Both the position numbers and the translations under genes were made by a program. From assembly GCA_003233075.1 (NCBI GenBank), contig QIKQ01000284.1:1-10502 (forward strand): a stretch of DNA of 10,502 nucleotides, written 5' to 3'. Below, piece after piece: positions 6,397 to 10,502 of the stretch (its first letter is position 1; each line of letters begins with the position of its first letter). This DNA is from Gammaproteobacteria bacterium (lineage in GTDB: Bacteria; Pseudomonadota; Gammaproteobacteria; SZUA-21). The notes beneath the pieces are model-generated. The model was not told where the DNA came from. It saw only the letters and a program-made list of their open reading frames with translations, and made no database searches.

Positions 6397-7616
6397 TGAG
6401 TCACCCTTTCTGGCACTGGTTTAGTCTTATCAATCGAAGTGTAAAACGGCATCAATAAGAAAAACAGGAAATACAATGATCCAAAGATCCTAGCTGCCCA
6501 TGTTCGCCCTTCAGTCGGTGCAAGTATGCCAAGATAACCTAGTACAAAGAAAGAGATAACAAATATTAGCATCGCGCCTTTAAATAAAGGTCCGCGGTAA
6601 CGAATTGATTTAACCGGACTACGATCAAGCCATGGCAAAAAGAAGAATATCAAGATTGAAGCAAACATTAGGAATACTCCTAAACCTTGATTTGGAACCG
6701 CACGCAATATTGCGTACGGCGGCGTAAAGTACCATAGCGGTGCGATGTGTTCTGGTGTTAGCAGCGGATTGGCAGGAATAAAATTATTCGCTTCCATAAA
6801 GTAACCACCACCTTCAGGCCAATAAAACACCACGAACATGAATATAATCATGAAGACACCAATACCAAAAATGTCCTTCACGGTATAATAAGGGTGGAAT
6901 GGAATACCATCGAGAGGTTTACCATTTTCATCCTTTTTCTTTTTGATTTCGACCCCATCCGGGTTATTCGAACCAACTTCATGCAAGGCAAGAATATGAG
7001 CAACCACCAGCATTAAAAGAACTATAGGCAATGCAATCACATGTAAGGCAAAAAATCTGTTTAGGGTTACGCCAGAAACAACAAAATCACCCCGAATCCA
7101 CTCCGCTATTTCTGTTCCAATACCCGGAATGGCACCGAACAAATTGATAATAACTTTCGCGCCCCAGTAGGACATTTGTCCCCATGGCAATAAGTAACCC
7201 ATAAAAGCTTCAGCCATTAATGCTAAATAGATAAACATACCGAAAATCCAAATTAGTTCTCTTGGTTTTTTATAGGAGCCATAAATCATGCCGCGAAACA
7301 TATGCAGATAAACAATTATAAAAAAGAACGATGCGCCTACTGCGTGCATATTACGAATGACGTCTCCAAAAGGAACTTCACGCATAATAAATTCAACTGA
7401 TCTAAACGCCCCTTCAGCGGTAGGATTGTAATACATAGTCAAGAAAATGCCGGTAACTATTTGCATTATCAATATAACGAGTGCCAGGGAGCCAAAAAAA
7501 TAAAGGAAATTAAAATTCTTTGGAGCATAATATTCGGCTAAATGCTCGTTCCACATTTTGGTCATCGGAAAACGATCATCAATCCAATTTTTTAAGCCAA
7601 CTAACTTTGAGCTCAT
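6393..7616 (-). CDS. petB: Cytochrome b subunit of the bc1 complex
   Basis: This 407-residue membrane protein has about eight hydrophobic helices, the full-length bacterial form. Haem ligands are H91 and H105 in helix B, and H192 and H207 in helix D; the latter pair is 15 apart, one more than in mitochondrial cytochrome b, which I recall as common in beta/gammaproteobacteria. GYLLPWGQMSYWGA (140-153) is the conserved Qo-site helix region, and HEVGSNNPDG (212-221) is typical. The Qo motif that is PEWY in mitochondria reads PLWY here (293-296), so the usual Glu is replaced by Leu. The protein oxidises ubiquinol at Qo and reduces quinone at Qi. GGAG (7624-7627, minus strand) precedes the ATG by 7 nt. 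It overlaps petA and petC by four bases each, so the three genes are translationally coupled. Confidence 0.97.
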   Translation of the reverse strand: MSSKLVGLKNWIDDRFPMTKMWNEHLAEYYAPKNFNFLYFFGSLALVILIMQIVTGIFLTMYYNPTAEGAFRSVEFIMREVPFGDVIRNMHAVGASFFFIIVYLHMFRGMIYGSYKKPRELIWIFGMFIYLALMAEAFMGYLLPWGQMSYWGAKVIINLFGAIPGIGTEIAEWIRGDFVVSGVTLNRFFALHVIALPIVLLMLVVAHILALHEVGSNNPDGVEIKKKKDENGKPLDGIPFHPYYTVKDIFGIGVFMIIFMFVVFYWPEGGGYFMEANNFIPANPLLTPEHIAPLWYFTPPYAILRAVPNQGLGVFLMFASILIFFFLPWLDRSPVKSIRYRGPLFKGAMLIFVISFFVLGYLGILAPTEGRTWAARIFGSLYFLFFLLMPFYTSIDKTKPVPERVTQ

Positions 7617-8218
7617 GATTTAGCTCCTTCGTCTTTCGGGTCGACACCTATAATCACCATATTGGGATTATCAGGATGAAAATGATGTTTAGGCACCTTT
7701 AAATTTGAGGGTGCTGGAGCACCATTAAAAACGCGCCCCGCATAATCAAACTTAGAGCCGTGGCACGCGCACAGATAACCACCGCCCCAGTCAGCACCAA
7801 GCTCCTTGGCTTTTTTGTGACGTGGAGAACAACCCAGATGAGTACAAATGCCGATCACTATAAAAATTTCTTCACGAATTGAGCGATATTGATTCTTCGC
7901 ATAAGATGGTTGTAATTCAGACTCGTCAGACATAGAGTCTTTGACGTGACTATTTAGCCGAACCAACTCTTTAAGCATTTCAGGAGTACGCTTTAATAAC
8001 CAGATTGGTTGACTACGCCAAAGCGTCACCATTTGCTCGCCTGGCTTGAGTCTGGATATGCTTACCACTGTCGGTGCGCCTAATGCTAGCGCCCGCTCGC
8101 TTTTAGTCCAGTACATAATACCCGCAACACTCGCAGCAGCCATTCCGACTCCACCTACTACCGATGTCGAGATGGTTAGAAAACGGCGACGTTCTAAATC
8201 TACGTCTTGATCACTCAT
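7613..8218 (-). CDS. petA: Rieske iron-sulfur subunit of the bc1 complex
   Basis: This 201-residue protein begins with a twin-arginine motif (RRRFLT, 10-15) followed by a single hydrophobic helix (about 17-37) that stays as membrane anchor, as in other bacterial Rieske subunits. The 2Fe-2S domain shows CTHLGC at 125-130 and CACHGS at 150-155: ligands C125, H127, C150 and H153, with C130 and C152 as the expected disulfide. The 155-177 region, FDYAGRVFNGAPAPSNL, completes the fold. The cluster takes one electron from ubiquinol at the Qo site of cytochrome b and carries it to cytochrome c1. AGGAG at 8226-8230 (minus strand) lies 7 nt before the ATG. It is the first gene of petABC; in many gammaproteobacteria rplM-rpsI precede it, but here a divergent protease gene does, so the pet promoter should lie in 8219-8604. 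Confidence 0.97.
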   Translation of the reverse strand: MSDQDVDLERRRFLTISTSVVGGVGMAAASVAGIMYWTKSERALALGAPTVVSISRLKPGEQMVTLWRSQPIWLLKRTPEMLKELVRLNSHVKDSMSDESELQPSYAKNQYRSIREEIFIVIGICTHLGCSPRHKKAKELGADWGGGYLCACHGSKFDYAGRVFNGAPAPSNLKVPKHHFHPDNPNMVIIGVDPKDEGAKS

Positions 8219-8604
8219 TTATAATCTCCTGACGAAATCACTAATACTTAGCGGTAATAACTTTCTGATTCTGACTCTCATTCTCATTTAGCTTGTAAAC
8301 CACCAACATCTCTTATATAAATTCAATTGGATGCAGAACTTGATTTATAGTCTTTAATCCAATTATACAACTGCAACTATTAAATCGGAGTCTTATGAAT
8401 GGCGGGCAAATTCTATCAGAATATGAATATTTTTTCACATACTTAAAAATAATAACTGAAGAAAATATTTTATAGATCAATATTGTGCATTGATTTATCC
8501 AGGTATAAGATTAATATACGATTCATGCTTTTGAAATATGATAAATTACTTTCAATTCAATCATTTAGATGATTTTTTTGGCGAAATTTAGGACAAATTA
8601 ATAA
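8219..8604. promoter_or_regulatory. Divergent intergenic region between petA and degS/algW
   Basis: This 386-bp AT-rich region has no gene and must carry the promoters of petABC (leftward) and degS (rightward). A perfect 8-bp inverted repeat, AATTGGAT (8325-8332) and ATCCAATT (8357-8364), lies on the petA side. On the degS side, TTGTGC...TAAGAT (about 8484-8512) is a poor sigma-70 candidate. No site is good enough to call as a promoter. Confidence 0.5.
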
Positions 8605-9798
8605 ATGCCGTACTTCGAAACCATTAAATTCATATTTAGATTTACAGTCATAGGTTTGGCGATCGCATTTATTGTCCTTCTGATTAATCCGCAAATATTC
8701 CGCTCCACCGTATTGGGCACAAGCTCTAACTTACCTCCAATGCATTCAAACCAACTTAGAAAAAATATTAATTCTTTGCATACCTCACCAGTCAAATCTA
8801 ATGGCTTGGCGTTTTCGTATGCAGATGCTGTTAATATCACCACACCAGCCGTCGTTAGCATCTATACTTTTAATCTGGATACGAGCAGATCTAAAATTCA
8901 CACAGCCAACCCCATTCCCCGAAAGCTCCACCCCAAATTTAGCGCCAAACAAATCCGAATTAAACCTAAAAGCCTCGGCTCTGGCGTAATTTTTAGCAAA
9001 CAAGGCTTCATACTGACTAACAATCACGTGATTAGCAGCTCCAAAATAATTGAAGTCATGCTAAAAGATGGTCGTACCGCTAGGGCTCAATTAGTCGGCA
9101 AGGATCCAGATACGGATTTGGCAGTACTGAAAATAAAACTCAAAGCTTTGCCTAGCATTAAACTCGGAGACTCAAGCCGAGTCCGTGTCGGCGACGTTGT
9201 ATTAGCGATAGGCAATCCATACGACGTAGGTCAAACCGTCACCCAAGGCATTGTCAGCGCCACTGGACGTAAAGGTTTGGGTTTAAACACCTATGAAAAT
9301 TTTATTCAAACCGATGCAGCCATTAACCCAGGCAACTCTGGAGGTGCTCTGATTAATCCTCGAGGCGAACTAGTGGGCATTAGTACCGCTATATTTTCTC
9401 GTACAGGCGGTTCTCAAGGCATCGGTTTTGTTATTCCCGTCAACCTCGCCAAAAAAGTAATGAACGACATTATCAAACAGGGCGAAGTCATTCGAGGCTG
9501 GTTGGGAGTGATTCCAGAAGACATGAATATTCAATTAGCTAAGCGATTAGGCTTTAACACGCTACGCGGCGTTATTATAACAAATATGTACAAAAATGGT
9601 CCCGCCTTTAATTCTGGATTAACTTTAGGTGATATAATTACCAGCTTTAATCGCCTAAAAATAATAAATTCGCGGCATCTCATGGATTTAGTTGCAGACC
9701 AGAAACCTGGGAGTCGGATTATGGTATCGGGTATCCGTAATAAGAGACCTTTTAGTGTAGCGATAATAGTGGGCAAGCGGCCTATGCAGAGTAAATAA
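8605..9798 (+). CDS. degS: DegS/AlgW-type membrane-anchored serine protease (one PDZ domain)
   Basis: This 397-residue protein is in the AlgW size range, somewhat longer than E. coli DegS. An N-terminal membrane anchor (about 8-28) is followed by a linker, then a trypsin-like domain with the catalytic triad H141 (LTNNHVI), D171 (DPDTDLAVLKI) and S245 (NPGNSGGAL). AIGNPYDVGQTVTQGIVSATGR (201-222) is highly conserved in DegS/AlgW. A single PDZ domain (about 298-390) places it in the DegS group, not the two-PDZ DegP/DegQ group. In relatives, misfolded outer-membrane protein C-termini bind the PDZ and activate cleavage of the anti-sigma factor (RseA or MucA), releasing sigma-E/AlgU. A basic, Pro-rich insert (about 95-122) precedes the core; its role is unknown. 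AGGA at 8590-8593 supports the ATG. It diverges from petA; dolP in this window is a sigma-E target in E. coli. Confidence 0.94.
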   Translation: MPYFETIKFIFRFTVIGLAIAFIVLLINPQIFRSTVLGTSSNLPPMHSNQLRKNINSLHTSPVKSNGLAFSYADAVNITTPAVVSIYTFNLDTSRSKIHTANPIPRKLHPKFSAKQIRIKPKSLGSGVIFSKQGFILTNNHVISSSKIIEVMLKDGRTARAQLVGKDPDTDLAVLKIKLKALPSIKLGDSSRVRVGDVVLAIGNPYDVGQTVTQGIVSATGRKGLGLNTYENFIQTDAAINPGNSGGALINPRGELVGISTAIFSRTGGSQGIGFVIPVNLAKKVMNDIIKQGEVIRGWLGVIPEDMNIQLAKRLGFNTLRGVIITNMYKNGPAFNSGLTLGDIITSFNRLKIINSRHLMDLVADQKPGSRIMVSGIRNKRPFSVAIIVGKRPMQSK

Positions 9799-9823
9799 GA
9801 GCAAAAGGTAAACTGCTTTCTTT

Positions 9824-9847
9824 GTAGCCCGGCTCTTCAGAGCCGGG
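9824..9847 (+). repeat. REP-like hairpin, GTAG head, first of a second inverted pair
   Basis: GTAG (9824-9827) followed by CCCGGCTCT-TC-AGAGCCGGG makes a perfect 9-bp stem with a 2-base turn, 25 bp after the degS stop. It could also act as a transcription barrier or mRNA-stabilising hairpin for degS. Its partner lies at 9930-10000. Confidence 0.65.
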
Positions 9848-9929
9848 GTTGATTCAAATACAAACATTGACCTGAGTCTAATTATGTTTTGTTATAAATA
9901 TAAAAAATGTCATTAGAGTTTAAGTCTCC

Positions 9930-10000
9930 CCCGGCTCTCGGCAACTGCTGCAGCAAAGCTCTACCTCCTGCATCCCTGCAGTTGTAAAGAGCCGGGCTAC
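9930..10000 (-). repeat. REP-like palindrome, GTAG head, second of the inverted pair, with a nested hairpin
   Basis: The minus strand reads GTAG (9997-10000) then CCCGGCTCT (9988-9996), which pairs with AGAGCCGGG (complement of 9930-9938), the same 9-mer stem as the copy at 9824-9847. Instead of a 2-base turn, it carries a 49-bp insert with its own inverted repeat, AACTGCTGCAG against CTGCAGTT. The two GTAG heads face outward, as in the pair at 2386-2480. Confidence 0.6.
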
Positions 10001-10029
10001 ATTCAGTGCGTCCATCTTAGGCACCTAAA

Positions 10030-10260
10030 TTGAACAAAATTCTTACGGAAAAACTAATGAACGATCGACTGGATGAGTTAGAATCACGTACGGCTTTTCA
10101 AGATCATGCCATTCAAGAACTGAGTGATGTCATTGCCAATCAAGACAAGCAACTGCTAGTCATGCGCAAGGAAATAGATGCGCTTAAGAAATTTTTAAAA
10201 AACATGAACCCGTCAAACCTTGCTAGCCAAGATGAAGAAACACCGCCACCGCATTATTGA
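10030..10260 (+). CDS. slyX: SlyX family coiled-coil protein
   Basis: This small hydrophilic protein has 76 residues from TTG at 10030, or 67 from ATG at 10057. The block MNDRLDELESRTAFQD followed by IQELSDVIANQDKQL and the C-terminal PSNLASQDEETPPPHY match SlyX, including the invariant ETPPPHY end. The middle is a predicted coiled coil with leucine and isoleucine at heptad spacing. The function of SlyX is not established. E. coli SlyX starts between the two candidates here: TTG has AGG 8 nt upstream, and ATG has GGA about 7 nt upstream; I keep the longer form but the shorter is equally defensible. It stands alone between a REP pair and a tandem repeat array. The family assignment is firm. 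Confidence 0.88.
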   Translation: MNKILTEKLMNDRLDELESRTAFQDHAIQELSDVIANQDKQLLVMRKEIDALKKFLKNMNPSNLASQDEETPPPHY

Positions 10261-10275
10261 CAGAATGAACCCTTG

Positions 10276-10502
10276 CGAAGCAAGTCGTGAATTCGTCATC
10301 CTGAGCACCGCATGTAATGCGGGACGCGAAGCAAGTCGTGAATTCGTCATCCTGAGCACCGCATGTAATGCGGGACGACAGGATCTCCCAAATACAGTTT
10401 ATGAACCCTTTCGAAGCAAGTCGTGAATTCGTCATCCTGAGCACCGCATGTAATGCGGGACGACAGGATCTCCCAAATACAGTTTATGAACCCTTTCGAA
10501 GC
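10276..10502. repeat. 85-bp tandem repeat array, cut by the window end
   Basis: Units begin with CGAAGCAAGTCGTGAATTCG at 10276, 10327 and 10412, and a fourth begins at 10497. The second and third units are 85 bp and appear identical. The first is 51 bp, lacking a 34-bp segment that begins ACAGGATCTCCC. Each unit contains a perfect hairpin CCGCAT-GTA-ATGCGG, and in full units an outer pair ATCCTG/CAGGAT. The GTCATCCTGAGC...GGATCTCC core belongs to a style of intergenic repeat common in bacteria. Frames through it on both strands give repetitive peptides and are not genes. The array starts 15 bp after slyX. Confidence 0.9.

Noticed and set aside
9907..9925. Resemblance of AATGTCATTAGAGTTTAAG to the 18-bp terminal repeat at 2353-2370
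   Set aside because: The match is partial with an indel and there is no inverted partner or flanking direct repeat, so it may be chance.
10220..10444. Open frames on both strands giving repeated peptides (e.g. ASREFVILSTACNAGR)
   Set aside because: They are read through the 85-bp tandem repeat; the peptide repetition mirrors the DNA repeat, the frames overlap the slyX end, and there are no supporting ribosome sites.
1..10502. CRISPR array, tRNA, rRNA or phage genes
   Set aside because: No cloverleaf, rRNA block or regularly spaced unique spacers were seen; the only regular repeat (10276-10502) is an uninterrupted tandem array without spacers.

Overview
The window is ordinary chromosomal DNA from an AT-rich gammaproteobacterium. 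The genes are housekeeping genes: the LpoA C-terminus, YraN, DolP, SspA/SspB, a three-subunit cytochrome bc1 complex, a DegS/AlgW-type protease and SlyX. From memory of Pseudomonas, lpoA-yraN-yraO-dolP, sspB-sspA and petC-petB-petA lie together in one chromosomal neighbourhood, and algW is not far away. This window keeps that skeleton. It differs in three ways: the SIS-domain gene yraO/diaA is absent between yraN and dolP, a GlcD-like flavoprotein gene sits between dolP and sspB, and the ribosomal genes rplM-rpsI are not upstream of petA. The genus cannot be named from the sequence; the GTCATCCTGAGC-type and GTAG-type palindromic repeats are widespread in gammaproteobacteria.

Layout. Positions 1-1130 (+) hold the 3' end of lpoA overlapping yraN. 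Positions 1131-1671 hold no gene but contain an operator-like palindrome and a 148-bp hairpin element resembling a MITE. The gene at 1672-2304 (+) is dolP, an outer-membrane BON-domain lipoprotein. Positions 2305-2687 hold a second small element with 18-bp terminal inverted repeats, a 10-bp direct repeat at its borders and an inverted pair of GTAG-type REP palindromes inside. The gene at 2688-4103 (+) is a GlcD/D-lactate dehydrogenase-like flavoprotein. Positions 4157-8218 (-) form the run petA-petB-petC-sspA-sspB; the pet genes overlap by ATGA junctions, and sspA and sspB are separated by a nested palindrome. A 386-bp divergent intergenic region (8219-8604) separates petA from degS/algW (8605-9798, +). 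A second inverted REP pair (9824-10000) is followed by slyX (about 10030-10260, +). The window ends inside an 85-bp tandem repeat array (10276-10502 and beyond).

How the genes work together. PetA, PetB and PetC form the ubiquinol:cytochrome c oxidoreductase. The GlcD-like enzyme probably oxidises a D-2-hydroxyacid. LpoA (peptidoglycan synthase activation), DolP (outer-membrane quality) and DegS/AlgW (sigma-E/AlgU stress signalling) all serve the envelope. SspA and SspB are stress-related regulators of transcription and of ClpXP proteolysis.

I found no evidence of a previously undescribed multi-gene system. The less ordinary content lies in the intergenic repeats (four structurally distinct families in about 10 kb), the missing diaA, and a Leu in place of Glu in the quinol-oxidation motif of cytochrome b.
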